Positions 51,435-60,009 of a DNA stretch of 64,000 nucleotides are shown piece after piece. Source of the stretch: a virus; IMG/VR virus record IMGVR_UViG_3300021437_000013, positions 1 through 64,000 of that record, one strand, 5' to 3'. Both the position numbers and the translations under genes were made by a program. The notes beneath the pieces are model-generated. The model did no database searches. It worked only from the letters and a program-made list of their open reading frames with translations, and was not told the DNA's origin. Positions within the stretch are counted from its first letter, which is position 1; every line of letters starts with the position of its first letter.

Positions 51435-51441
51435 TAATTAA
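51424..51441 (+). promoter_or_regulatory. Late promoter element upstream of 51450
   Basis: GTAACAACTAATAATTAA. Overlaps the stop (AGT AAC AAC TAA) and is followed by GGAATC and the ATG at 51450. Confidence 0.55.
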
Positions 51442-51449
51442 GGAATCAT

Positions 51450-52985
51450 ATGAATATACAAGAACTATTAGGATTGATTAAGAAACCACAAGACGATGAT
51501 AATATACCAAGTAGTATTGCTCGTCCAAGTGACGAAAATATGCTTGTATCTAATCCTGAGGCAGCTAAGAAGTTTATTCAGATGTATGGTGGAACTGTAG
51601 ATAAGAACGGTGTGGTAGTATCTCCTACACAACAAAACGTTACAGCATTACCAAATAAGAACGCAGACCTACCATCTTTCGCTGATGTTGAATCTCAAGC
51701 TAAAGAAGACATTGGTAATAACGTAGAAGACTTAAAGGATGTTTCAACAGAAGAGTCAGACAGTCAACCAGATGTTGAAAACATTAAATCACAATACCCA
51801 TCAATTGATTCATCAGAAGTATGGAACCGCAATAAAGATAAGACTTTAAACCCAGAAATGGAAACAGCTGATAAAGCCCCAGAACAATCAAGTCAACAAT
51901 CTTTAGTTGATGCTTACTTAAAAACTCAACAAGCACCATCACAAAACCCACAAGACTTATTAGCAATGCTAAAACAAGCTCAAGATATTGAGAATCAAAA
52001 ACAATTATCACATGGCCTATTACAAGCCTCTACTATGTTAGGTCAGGCGTTAACTCACCAAAAATTAGATACTTCTAATGTTGATAAAATTGGTACTGGT
52101 GAGAATCAAGTTACAGCGTTACAAAAACAAATTTCAATGGGCCAAGAGCAATCTAATATTGACATGGCTCAGAAACAACGTGACCCTAATAGTGCTATCT
52201 CTGTTCAAGGCAGAGAGCTATTAAAGAAGGTTGGTATTAATGTTCCTGATACTTTCTCAGCTGCAGATGCAGAGAAGTTAGGACTTAACTATTCTAACTT
52301 ATTAACTCAGAAAAATTCACAAGATTTAAAACGTGAAATGATGAATGAGACTTTAGGAAGTAAAGAAGCTATCGCAGAGTTAAGAGGTTCTTCTAAAGGT
52401 AATGATGCTCAAAATAAAGCTTATGAAAAGGCAGTTCAACAAGCGGAAGCTGTAAGAGGCGATAAAGCAGTTCAACAAGCTAAAGCAGATATGTATGCAA
52501 TTAAGAAAGTTAATTCATTAGTTAATCTAAACGGTGACCCTAATAATCTTGACCAACAACAAGTAGAATTACTTGCCTCGGAAATTGGTAAAATTGCAAC
52601 TGGTGGAGTTCCAACTATCCACGAACTTCAAACCCTTAACCCATCGTCTATTAGTAAATCTTTAAGAGAAGCAGCAACGGCCGTTTCAAATCAACCAACT
52701 CCAGCTAACCGTGGCGAGTTTGTTAATGCTATGAAAAAGTATGCAGATAGCATCAATCATGATGCACAATCTACTATCAAAGAAAAGTATCAAAGAGCAT
52801 TAAGTGCATTTGAATCTAAAATGGGTTCTGATAATGTAGCTAATTTTAAAAAAGCATACATGGGTGAGGATAATCCGGTACAAGCAATGTCACCGCAAGA
52901 TGCGCAAAAGATGACTAAGCCACAAACGGTTATACAGAACGGCCACACGTATACACTTAATCCATTGACGGGGGCTTACGAATAG
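51450..52985 (+). CDS. Ejection-type structural protein, 511 aa
   Basis: Polar, helical, rich in Gln, Asp and Lys (QQAPSQNPQDLLAMLKQAQ; KAVQQAEAVRGDKAVQQAK). N-terminal ELLGLIKKPQDDDN, C-terminal end with TYTLNPLTGAYE. No membrane segment or enzyme motif. Located between two other ejection candidates. Confidence 0.68.
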   Translation: MNIQELLGLIKKPQDDDNIPSSIARPSDENMLVSNPEAAKKFIQMYGGTVDKNGVVVSPTQQNVTALPNKNADLPSFADVESQAKEDIGNNVEDLKDVSTEESDSQPDVENIKSQYPSIDSSEVWNRNKDKTLNPEMETADKAPEQSSQQSLVDAYLKTQQAPSQNPQDLLAMLKQAQDIENQKQLSHGLLQASTMLGQALTHQKLDTSNVDKIGTGENQVTALQKQISMGQEQSNIDMAQKQRDPNSAISVQGRELLKKVGINVPDTFSAADAEKLGLNYSNLLTQKNSQDLKREMMNETLGSKEAIAELRGSSKGNDAQNKAYEKAVQQAEAVRGDKAVQQAKADMYAIKKVNSLVNLNGDPNNLDQQQVELLASEIGKIATGGVPTIHELQTLNPSSISKSLREAATAVSNQPTPANRGEFVNAMKKYADSINHDAQSTIKEKYQRALSAFESKMGSDNVANFKKAYMGEDNPVQAMSPQDAQKMTKPQTVIQNGHTYTLNPLTGAYE

Positions 52986-52986
52986 T

Positions 52987-54585
52987 ATGGAAAAGCCAAA
53001 GTTTAACCCCAATGCTCCATTCCAAGCTGCTGAGAAACCTAAGTTTGACCCGTCTCAACCGCATGAGATAGTTCCCTCTAATCCTCAACAAGAGGAACCT
53101 AATTATATTGAATCATTAGGAAGAGGGTTACTACAAGGTGGAACACTAGGATTTTCAGATGAAGCAACTGGCGGGGTTCAAGCTTTAGTAGATGCTATAA
53201 AGAAAGGCAGTATGTCAGACATTAGCGATGACTATACTAAACATACGGAAGAGTCAAGACAAGCTAATGCAGCAGCACAAAAAGCTAACCCTATAACTTA
53301 CAAGAGCGGTGACATTATCGGTATGTTAGCCCCGTTCTTAATGTCAGGTGGTGCGGCAGCAGGTGTTAAAGGTGCAGCGGCCGTTGGTGGCGGTGTATCA
53401 GCTTTAAACGCATTAGGTACATCAGAGAATCAATCAGCGGAAGATGCTACAAAGAATGCTTTATTAGCAGGTGCAATTGGAGCAGGTACTGGAGCAGCGG
53501 CAGAAGCAGTGGCACCAGAACTATCATCTTTAGTAAGTAAATATTTAAGGGGTGGAGCAGAGAATCTAGCAGTTAAAGCAACTGGAGCTACAGCATCACA
53601 AGCTAAGAAGTTTGCACCAGAAGCCGGAGCAGAGTTATTAGATAAAGGATTCATTCAACCATTATCAACACCATCCGGACTTGTTGACCGTTTAACTAAA
53701 GCAGCTCAAGAATCGGGTGACACACTAAACAGCACTTTAGCAGATTTATCAGCTCAAGGCGGTAAGGTAAATAAATCAGACATTATTAAATCATTAGAGG
53801 ATAAAATAGCTGAACTTGGTAGTAATCCCGGTGAAGCTGATGTTGTTAAAAAACTATCTTCAATGAAAGAGGATATAATAGCATCTCCGGGGGATTCAGT
53901 ATCTTTAACAGATGCAGAAGCCATTAAACGTTCATTTGGTAAGAATATCAGTAATTGGATGGACCCAGAGAAAGCATCTGCAGCTAAGACTGTTTATGGT
54001 GCATATAAAAATGCAGTAGAAGATTCTGCTACGGCCATGAATCCCGATGTAGCTAATCAATTCTTACAAGCTAAAAAAGACTACGGATTAATAGCTCCAC
54101 TTAAAGAAGCTACAGAAAATACAGCTTTAAAAGCTCAACAATCGGCATTTGGTGGATTAGGTGATACAACTGACTTAGTGGCAGCATCTGCCCTTGGTGG
54201 AGGTCATGGAATGGCCACAGCAGGGGTTTTAGCAGCAAAGAAGGCTATCCTACCAATGGCATCTCAAACCCTCGCCTATGGGGCTAATACAGCGTCTAAA
54301 GCGGTGTCTGCAATGGGTGACTTAGTAGCTCCAGCGGCTTCAATGGCTGCAGCTCAAGTAAAACCTGCTGACCAATCAAAACATTTATATAGTATGAACA
54401 ATATGCAGTTAAACACTGTAGCGAATCAATTAGCGACTAACCCATCTACCAAAATCTATGCAGATTCTTTACAAGATGCAATAGCTAAAGGCGATGAACA
54501 ACGCAAGAACGCTACGTTATTTTCCATGCTACAAAACCCTGCGGCCAGAGATGCCGTAAGTGGAATTACAACACCTCAGGAGTAA
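52987..54585 (+). CDS. Ejection-type protein with Gly/Ala-rich hydrophobic centre
   Basis: 532 residues. N-terminal duplicated short motif (EKPKFNPNAPF, EKPKFDPSQPH), then GRGLLQGGTLGFSDEATGG, a pattern I associate with phage virion proteins. Several Ala/Gly-rich hydrophobic segments at about 115-170 and 390-460 (AAAGVKGAAAVGGGVSAL, LVAASALGGGHGMATAGVL). Likely a pore-forming or core component during DNA entry. No Shine-Dalgarno is near the ATG, which begins one base after the preceding stop, so coupling is likely. Confidence 0.7.
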   Translation: MEKPKFNPNAPFQAAEKPKFDPSQPHEIVPSNPQQEEPNYIESLGRGLLQGGTLGFSDEATGGVQALVDAIKKGSMSDISDDYTKHTEESRQANAAAQKANPITYKSGDIIGMLAPFLMSGGAAAGVKGAAAVGGGVSALNALGTSENQSAEDATKNALLAGAIGAGTGAAAEAVAPELSSLVSKYLRGGAENLAVKATGATASQAKKFAPEAGAELLDKGFIQPLSTPSGLVDRLTKAAQESGDTLNSTLADLSAQGGKVNKSDIIKSLEDKIAELGSNPGEADVVKKLSSMKEDIIASPGDSVSLTDAEAIKRSFGKNISNWMDPEKASAAKTVYGAYKNAVEDSATAMNPDVANQFLQAKKDYGLIAPLKEATENTALKAQQSAFGGLGDTTDLVAASALGGGHGMATAGVLAAKKAILPMASQTLAYGANTASKAVSAMGDLVAPAASMAAAQVKPADQSKHLYSMNNMQLNTVANQLATNPSTKIYADSLQDAIAKGDEQRKNATLFSMLQNPAARDAVSGITTPQE

Positions 54586-54587
54586 GT

Positions 54588-54878
54588 ATGGGAAATCTAA
54601 TTAATGACAAAGATTTATTTGAAAGAGTGCTAGACCGTTTGGATAGTATTGATGAAAGACTTAACAATGTTGATAAGACATTAGTAAAGCAAGAAATGAA
54701 TCTTGATGAGCATATGAAGCGTTCTGACTCTCTTGAAACTATGATCAATCACGTTAAGATGGACTTAGAGCCAGTAGAATCTCATGTGAAGAATGTTAAT
54801 TTAATCTTAAAGATAATTGGTATATTAGGTTCAAGTATATGTGCCATTTATTACGCTATAGAGATTTACAAGCATTAA
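54588..54878 (+). CDS. XhlA-like coiled coil with C-terminal membrane helix
   Basis: 96 residues, AGGAG before the ATG. About 60 residues of amphipathic coiled coil (RVLDRLDSIDERLNNVDKT), then one membrane helix (LILKIIGILGSSICAIYYAI). Resembles the XhlA type of lysis-associated membrane protein. Last gene of the rightward block; its stop overlaps the stop of the converging 54875-55309 gene. A lysis role is plausible. Confidence 0.7.
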   Translation: MGNLINDKDLFERVLDRLDSIDERLNNVDKTLVKQEMNLDEHMKRSDSLETMINHVKMDLEPVESHVKNVNLILKIIGILGSSICAIYYAIEIYKH

Positions 54879-55309
54879 TCAATATCATAACTATTGTCTG
54901 GATATAAAGTATCAAACTCTTTATTGTCCAAGTCTTCAATAGATAGCATCTTTCTTTGTACTACGGCCCTAGAATAAATATCACGGTTCCTATCGTTATT
55001 CTTGTCAAAGCAAGCTTTCTTCCATTCAACAGTATCCATCATATTCTTAGTTACATCACCTTTAGCACCTGCGTTGATGTATTCCCCGACAAACTTATTA
55101 AGCCAAGCTTTTTCCTCATCGTTAAGTTTATTAGCGTAAGAAGCTATATCCATAATCTCTTCTCGTCTTGAATGAAGATTGTAAGCTGGGTCAAGATTGG
55201 GATACTTTACGTTTCGTCTACCCTTCTTCTTCGAACTCTTGTTCAGTAGAGCTTTCTCCTGTGCTTTCTTTCCCATCTTTGATGCGTTTTTGTCTTTGTT
55301 CTTTAACAT
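54875..55309 (-). CDS. Unknown phage protein, 144 aa
   Basis: ATG at 55309 (MLKNKDKN) preferred for its AAGG; an ATG at 55324 gives five more residues. Basic N-terminus, then GRRNVKYPNLDPAYNLHSRRE and DEEKAWLNKFVGEY, a pattern common to a phage hypothetical family by my memory. Overlaps the preceding gene by about 90 bases in another frame. Function unknown. Confidence 0.68.
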   Translation of the reverse strand: MLKNKDKNASKMGKKAQEKALLNKSSKKKGRRNVKYPNLDPAYNLHSRREEIMDIASYANKLNDEEKAWLNKFVGEYINAGAKGDVTKNMMDTVEWKKACFDKNNDRNRDIYSRAVVQRKMLSIEDLDNKEFDTLYPDNSYDID

Positions 55310-55916
55310 ACTTACGACCTTCATTTATTATATATGTGTATACTTCTTTAGGAAATATATCGAATAGCTTCATATCAAGCAGAGTAACCATCAAATCATC
55401 TTTACCAATTCTTCTACAGCTTATTATTGACCTAAATGTATTCTCAAAAGAGTTATACCCAATAAGAGGGTGGTTATCTAACTCACAGAATAAAAGATAT
55501 TTGTAGTATAAAACATCAACTGGTATAGGATTCAATCCTTTCTTAAGTTTATAACGAGAAATAAACTTTTGAACTATATTATAGCTACTAAGTCTTATTG
55601 GCTTATGTAATTTAAGCTCTTGTTTCTTAATAAAGAACTCAATTGGCTTATCAATCTTAACTCTTTTAGCATCAAGACATTCAAATCTACTTAATAGAAT
55701 ACTAATAAAGAACTCTCTCTTTACTTTACGCTTAGTATACCAACAATAGAACTGGTAAATGTTTGAAATGGGAACTACATTATCGCCGGGATTAATGTCA
55801 TATCTTTGTAAGAACTCAGGAACATTAGTTACAATTGAATAATCTTCATCAACAAGATTCTCGCCTGATTCTAATGCCGCTAATAACTCTTCATCTGATA
55901 TTTTGTGCTTTACCAC
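55218..55916 (-). CDS. Unknown protein, 232 aa
   Basis: Starts with GTG at 55916 (MVKHKISDEEL) after AAGGC; it overlaps the HNH gene by 26 bases. Helical, basic middle (KPIRLSSYNIVQKFISRYKLKKG) with SRFECLDAKRVKIDKP, suggesting a DNA-binding or winged-helix-like protein, and an acidic tail (STEQEFEEEG). Not identified. Its place between HNH and replication genes suggests a DNA-metabolism role. Confidence 0.68.
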   Translation of the reverse strand: MVKHKISDEELLAALESGENLVDEDYSIVTNVPEFLQRYDINPGDNVVPISNIYQFYCWYTKRKVKREFFISILLSRFECLDAKRVKIDKPIEFFIKKQELKLHKPIRLSSYNIVQKFISRYKLKKGLNPIPVDVLYYKYLLFCELDNHPLIGYNSFENTFRSIISCRRIGKDDLMVTLLDMKLFDIFPKEVYTYIINEGRKYVKEQRQKRIKDGKESTGESSTEQEFEEEG

Positions 55917-56445
55917 GTTTTGCCTTCTTATTTTTAGCTTTTTCTATCATGTCGTTTAAATAGATAGTGTATTCTACCTCAAGAGTGGCAATAAGTAAAG
56001 GGGAAAGTTCTGTAAATGTATTATTAATCTTCATTTCTTTGATTCTTTTGCGCATAAATCGTTCAGTATTACTTTTTAATGTATGGCAAGATGGGATATT
56101 GTTATTCTCACTAAGTTTAGTGGAGCATAACACTTGTAGATTAGAGGCATCACATACAATACCCTTTACAATTTCATCATAACTCATTTCTTCCTCAGAT
56201 GAATCAATGGGGATACAAGGGATAATATGGTCTACGGCCACATTCTTTTGAGGGAATAGTTCACCACATATAGCACACTTAAACCGTACTTGTTTCTTTT
56301 TACCAGTAGAACCATCTTTAAGCTTAAGAGGCGGTAGTTCAACTCTAGCCTTTTGAAGTACAGACTTATGACTTTCGGTCCTGCGAAAAGCCCTGCGAAT
56401 TCCTGCTTTGACAAGTCTTTTCATTTCAATGCTATTCCACTTCAT
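55891..56445 (-). CDS. HNH endonuclease
   Basis: 184 residues. CAICGELF (C57, C60) with VAVDHIIPC (D72, H73), NLQVLC and SCHTLKSN form a full HNH with structural zinc cysteines. Basic ends. It lies within a coherent leftward replication operon between a zinc-ribbon protein and an unknown one, with overlaps both sides, so it looks like a resident DNA-processing or recombination nuclease and not a recent homing insert. ATG after GAGG. Confidence 0.85.
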   Translation of the reverse strand: MKWNSIEMKRLVKAGIRRAFRRTESHKSVLQKARVELPPLKLKDGSTGKKKQVRFKCAICGELFPQKNVAVDHIIPCIPIDSSEEEMSYDEIVKGIVCDASNLQVLCSTKLSENNNIPSCHTLKSNTERFMRKRIKEMKINNTFTELSPLLIATLEVEYTIYLNDMIEKAKNKKAKRGKAQNIR

Positions 56446-56839
56446 TCATTACCTCTTCATGCCCAGCACTATCATATACTACTTCTCTTTTTTTACATAC
56501 TTCACAGAAGTAAATAGTCCTCACCATTGAAGTAGCAAGAATCTTGTACGGCCGTTGACAATCTTTACACTTATCTTCGTGTACTTCTTTAGCTTCTTTA
56601 TCAATCTTCTTTAATTTGTTTTCTTGTTTTAAGGCTTTAATAACCTTTTCGACTGGAACACCATCAAGTTTGTTATCAATAAAGCTGCGAGTTTTATCAA
56701 ATGCTTCTTGTAATGTTTTAAGTTCAGATATTAACTTCTGTTTATCAGACGCTAATCGTCTTATTTTTGATTTCAGTTCTTTTACTTCACCAGACTTACC
56801 ATCTTCTTTTGAAAATGATTTATGTTTACGACCCATCAT
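56432..56839 (-). CDS. Coiled-coil plus zinc-ribbon protein
   Basis: 135 residues: basic N-terminus, a coiled coil about 17-85 (ELKSKIRRLASDKQKLISELKT), and a C-terminal zinc ribbon (C91, C94, C112, C115). Might be a transcription or recombination accessory. An overlap of 14 bases joins it to the HNH gene. Not identified further. Confidence 0.72.
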   Translation of the reverse strand: MMGRKHKSFSKEDGKSGEVKELKSKIRRLASDKQKLISELKTLQEAFDKTRSFIDNKLDGVPVEKVIKALKQENKLKKIDKEAKEVHEDKCKDCQRPYKILATSMVRTIYFCEVCKKREVVYDSAGHEEVMNEVE

Positions 56840-56849
56840 ATGGCCTTTG

Positions 56850-57131
56850 TTAAATGTTTTTCAATCCTTCTCTAATCTTCTGAATCTCAAGCATCATAAT
56901 AGTGTATAATGGCTTAATTTCAGGTCTGTTTAAGTAAAGATTAACGGGAAGGTAATTATTAACATTATCAAGGTTAAGTGCTGTATAATCAGCCATTTCA
57001 CTTGAATTTTGTACTAATAATACTCCATTCTCATTAATTTCTACTTGACACACATCATTAGTTGTTAGATTAACCACCCTAAAAGCAGATAAATATAAAT
57101 CACTTAAGAAAGTTTCTGGATATTGGTACAT
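56850..57131 (-). CDS. Unknown protein, 93 aa
   Basis: ATG after AGGAGG. Contains VNLTTNDVCQVEINENGVLLVQ and a helical C-terminus (LYTIMMLEIQKIREGL). Function unknown. Confidence 0.68.
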   Translation of the reverse strand: MYQYPETFLSDLYLSAFRVVNLTTNDVCQVEINENGVLLVQNSSEMADYTALNLDNVNNYLPVNLYLNRPEIKPLYTIMMLEIQKIREGLKNI

Positions 57132-57151
57132 AAAATCCTCCTAAAAGTGTA

Positions 57152-57349
57152 TTAAACTGGGCCAAAATCAATTCTGGTCTTAGGAAGCTGTACTGGTTCA
57201 CCTTGGTCAAATTGAGGTGCCTCTTCATCTTGGTATTCAGATATAAGAATTTCAATCTTCTTTTGTTGCTCATTCCATGCCAATTCGGCAAGGTCATAAG
57301 CTTGAATAGAACAATCAGGGAATTGTGAAATAAAGTCTTTAAAAGTCAT
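57152..57349 (-). CDS. Unknown protein, 65 aa
   Basis: ATG at 57349 after AGGAGG. Acidic, helical (CSIQAYDLAELAWNEQQKKIE) with a Pro-rich tail (EAPQFDQGEPVQLPKTR). Function unknown. It precedes 56850-57131 with a short gap. Confidence 0.66.
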   Translation of the reverse strand: MTFKDFISQFPDCSIQAYDLAELAWNEQQKKIEILISEYQDEEAPQFDQGEPVQLPKTRIDFGPV

Positions 57350-57358
57350 AAATCCTCC

Positions 57359-58006
57359 TTAAATATACTGCTTACGGCAAGAATACCACATTTGAAGGTC
57401 ACTTTCAAGAGCAATTTTAGTAGTATCATTAATAACTACTAAATCATATCTATCATTCAATTGCTCAAGCTCTGATTGATGCGCTAATTCCCGTTTAAAC
57501 GCATTTGAAATGACTGGCCTATCCAAATACATCAATATAGCTCCAAGAGCCTTTAAAGCGGCTCTTTCGCTGTTAAAACGTGCATCTGTAACAATGACAT
57601 GCCCATCAATGCTCTTAATCTTATTTAAAGTGATATCAATCCAAATATTAGCATCAACAAGATTTCTGCATAAGTCAGTACCAATAAAGGTTAAAGCGTG
57701 TCTTGGTGAGGTAATAGTAGTATTCTCATACTCAATGAATCTTGAGGGAGTAACCTCAATACCAAACTCGTTAAGCTCAAATGCCAAGTTGGCCGCTAAG
57801 TCTTTATTGAATAAGAAGGGGATATCAAAATCTTTATCTTTCAAGGTAGTTTCATGGAAGTAGGTAATGGGAAGTTGCAACACTTTACTACAGACTTCTT
57901 TAAGGGTATCCGCAAATGCTACTCTGGTAAAACCAAGCTTATTAACGAACATACTTCCCACTACGTCTTTTCCACTTCCGGCCAAGGCTGATACTGATAT
58001 AATCAT
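57359..58006 (-). CDS. Deoxynucleoside monophosphate kinase
   Basis: 215 residues. P-loop ALAGSGKD (Gly10 to Lys13) right at the N-terminus, as in T4 gp1-type dNMP kinases. TSPRHALTFIGTDLCRNLVD and VIVTDARFNSE match the NMP-binding and lid areas, with YLDRPVI after. It phosphorylates dNMPs to dNDPs using ATP. ATG at 58006 follows TTGGAG, which overlaps the methyltransferase stop. Fits the dTMP-to-dTTP route fed by ThyX. Confidence 0.86.
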   Translation of the reverse strand: MIISVSALAGSGKDVVGSMFVNKLGFTRVAFADTLKEVCSKVLQLPITYFHETTLKDKDFDIPFLFNKDLAANLAFELNEFGIEVTPSRFIEYENTTITSPRHALTFIGTDLCRNLVDANIWIDITLNKIKSIDGHVIVTDARFNSERAALKALGAILMYLDRPVISNAFKRELAHQSELEQLNDRYDLVVINDTTKIALESDLQMWYSCRKQYI

Positions 58007-58008
58007 GT

Positions 58009-58902
58009 TTACTCCAATTTCATTTCTTTTAGTATATGACAAATAACGTCAACTGTCCATCCATCCCCTAATAAATCTTGCGCTTGTGGATAAGATACAC
58101 ATTTTGTATATCCCACAGGAACAGTTTGAGCTTGTTCTAATTCTTCTCTGGTTAAGTATCTGCAAAAATCCTCAAATTGAACTAACCCAGAATTAGGAGA
58201 GCGGTCTTGTTTTCTTGTTAGACATTGAACTTTATCAGCATAAGTAACATTAGCACAACCAGAAAGTGCGCCATTTCGTCCTTTCCCTTCTCTCCACATT
58301 TTAACTCTTGATGGAGTATTTTTTACTTTATACAAAGATTCAATCTTGGTATTTTTTTCTTTAAAATCTTGAAAAGAGATATTCTTATCTTTTGGGATAG
58401 TGATATTTGGTATATTACTCCAATATACTCTTGGTCTACTTTGAAAAGAAACTAAGTTGCTATTTATTGCAATTCCAGTTACTCCTAAATACTCATCTAA
58501 TTGTGATTTACTTTCTTTTTTCATAATAACATTTTCTAATAAAAAGTAAGTAGGATTTATTTCTTTTAGTAATCTCAAATATTCATAAAACAACTTAGAC
58601 TTGTCGCCGCTTAATCCCTTACCATTAACTTTTAGTAAAGAAAAGTCTTGACATGGTGAACCACCAATTAACAAATCAATCTTTCCAACATTAAATACTC
58701 CATTTTCAGTAGTCAATATACCATCTTTATAAGATACTTTTGTTACGTCACCGATGTGTATAGTTTTTGGGTAATTAGATAATGTTACTTTTATAGCTAA
58801 CTTTTTTATTTCGGAAGCGTAGTAATTATCATAATGAATACCTAACCTATTTAATGCGATTTGTCCACATGACATACCATCAAATAAGCTCAGTACGTTC
58901 AT
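58009..58902 (-). CDS. DNA cytosine-C5 methyltransferase
   Basis: 297 residues. Motif I FDGMSCGQIAL (AdoMet site), IV GSPCQDFS (catalytic Cys84), VI ENV (123-125), VIII QSRPR (154-158), and a C-terminal LLGDGWTVDVICHIL (X) are all visible. Target recognition lies between about 165 and 240 and the target sequence cannot be told. ATG at 58902 overlaps the previous stop (TAATG). It could protect phage DNA from host restriction; no partner endonuclease gene is apparent. Confidence 0.93.
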   Translation of the reverse strand: MNVLSLFDGMSCGQIALNRLGIHYDNYYASEIKKLAIKVTLSNYPKTIHIGDVTKVSYKDGILTTENGVFNVGKIDLLIGGSPCQDFSLLKVNGKGLSGDKSKLFYEYLRLLKEINPTYFLLENVIMKKESKSQLDEYLGVTGIAINSNLVSFQSRPRVYWSNIPNITIPKDKNISFQDFKEKNTKIESLYKVKNTPSRVKMWREGKGRNGALSGCANVTYADKVQCLTRKQDRSPNSGLVQFEDFCRYLTREELEQAQTVPVGYTKCVSYPQAQDLLGDGWTVDVICHILKEMKLE

Positions 58903-59252
58903 TATAACCACCCATCAAGTAAATGAATCTCACCAGATGGTACATCATTAGAAGTAGATGGGCCGTGGTGTAAATCATGTAATCCTGCAGCTAACTTTAA
59001 ACTATGTTCATTAGCAAATGAAAGATTCTTTTTACAATACTTAACCAACAAATCTTCTCTAACTACTTTGTAGTCATTATCGTTAAGCTTAATTTTAGTA
59101 ATGTTTAAAGCTTGTGTATTAGATAAGAACTCAACTTCTAAACCAGTTTCAAGTATAATATACTCGTAAAAGGATAAAAGAGGGTCTTGGTGCTTGTTTG
59201 TACTTAAGAAGATGTTCTTAATGTCTTTTGGGTTAAATTTTAGTATTTTCAT
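58902..59252 (-). CDS. Unknown protein, 116 aa
   Basis: Starts by ATGA overlap with the zincin gene. Contains ILETGLEVEFLSNTQALNI and GLHDLHHGPSTSNDVPSGE, with clustered His. Function unknown. Sits between the zincin-like gene and the C5 methyltransferase. Confidence 0.68.
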   Translation of the reverse strand: MKILKFNPKDIKNIFLSTNKHQDPLLSFYEYIILETGLEVEFLSNTQALNITKIKLNDNDYKVVREDLLVKYCKKNLSFANEHSLKLAAGLHDLHHGPSTSNDVPSGEIHLLDGWL

Positions 59253-59593
59253 TCATGCTCCTTTAATAGAAAAAACGTTTGCATATCTATAGCACATTTA
59301 ATAATACTGTGCCATTCTCTTGAAAATAATGTAGCTGTAATCTCTTCTAACTGTTCAGCGGTAATATTAGCAGAGTCAATATTACATTGTGCTAAGAATC
59401 CGTGCCAAAGCTCATGAAGTGCCGTGTCTAATAGAATCTCATCAGCTCTAAAGTGGATTTCTTTATATGCAGGGATAGTAATACCGCCACAATTACCATA
59501 CTTCAATTTAAAGGTTTTTGCTGCGTGACAACGTGCAGTCCAATCAGCCCCGAGTATTTTAAAATGATAAATGTTATTTTTTCGTTTAGCCAT
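59249..59593 (-). CDS. Small zincin (HExxH) protein
   Basis: 114 residues. DTALHELWHGFL gives HELWH at 60-64, a minimal zinc-peptidase motif of the SprT/ImmA-like kind often found as short phage proteins. The third ligand may be Glu in the following helix (EQLEEITATLF). It may be a peptidase against host repressor or defence proteins; that is inference. The ATG lacks a strong Shine-Dalgarno. Confidence 0.74.
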   Translation of the reverse strand: MAKRKNNIYHFKILGADWTARCHAAKTFKLKYGNCGGITIPAYKEIHFRADEILLDTALHELWHGFLAQCNIDSANITAEQLEEITATLFSREWHSIIKCAIDMQTFFLLKEHE

Positions 59594-59611
59594 AATATCC
59601 TCAGAGTAACA

Positions 59612-60001
59612 TTATTTCTTATCGTTGTCAATAATAGCAACAATCTTTTTAGTCATCATTCTCCAACCTTCAAGTTGTGCTTCGATAGTGGCATCAGAGA
59701 AGTATTTTTGAATCTTCTGTAGCTTCATTAATGACCAAGCTCCCTCGTCAAGTAGCACTCTTGAGACAGCACTATCAATCTTGTCAAGGTCTAATGAGCG
59801 TGAGTTACATTCGTCAAGGAACTCAGTATGACTATCAGTCTCGTAGACAGGTACGAATTTAGCATTAGGGAAACCGTGTTCAGGTTTAAGGATACTATAC
59901 TTATTGTTCTTCTTATGAATCATTTCATCTTTACCAGAGTATATATTTCTGATAGGTTCATAGAAGTATTCAACATCTTTAAGTTTAGCTAATAGGCTCA
60001 T
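59612..60001 (-). CDS. Unknown protein, 129 aa
   Basis: ATG at 60001 (MSLLAKLKDVEYFYEP) has TAGGAG upstream; an ATG at 60028 does not. Contains EHGFPNAKFVPVYETDSH and a helical C-terminus (EAQLEGWRMMTKKIVAIIDN). Function unknown; coupled to the phosphoesterase. Confidence 0.68.
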   Translation of the reverse strand: MSLLAKLKDVEYFYEPIRNIYSGKDEMIHKKNNKYSILKPEHGFPNAKFVPVYETDSHTEFLDECNSRSLDLDKIDSAVSRVLLDEGAWSLMKLQKIQKYFSDATIEAQLEGWRMMTKKIVAIIDNDKK

Positions 60002-60009
60002 AGTGTCTC

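Noticed and set aside
31848-51435. Late elements explained as merely conserved C-terminal LNN/SNN codons with stop
   Set aside because: Only two copies (13991, 51424) end a gene in that frame; others are intergenic or cross stops in other frames, so the conservation is of DNA.
56850-56870. Genome terminus or direct terminal repeat within the window
   Set aside because: No long direct repeat between distant parts of the window was noticed, and genes run off both edges, so the ends, if any, are elsewhere.
57100-57297. 65-codon minus-strand frame beside 57152-57349
   Set aside because: Shifted frame over a gene with a much better Shine-Dalgarno and composition.
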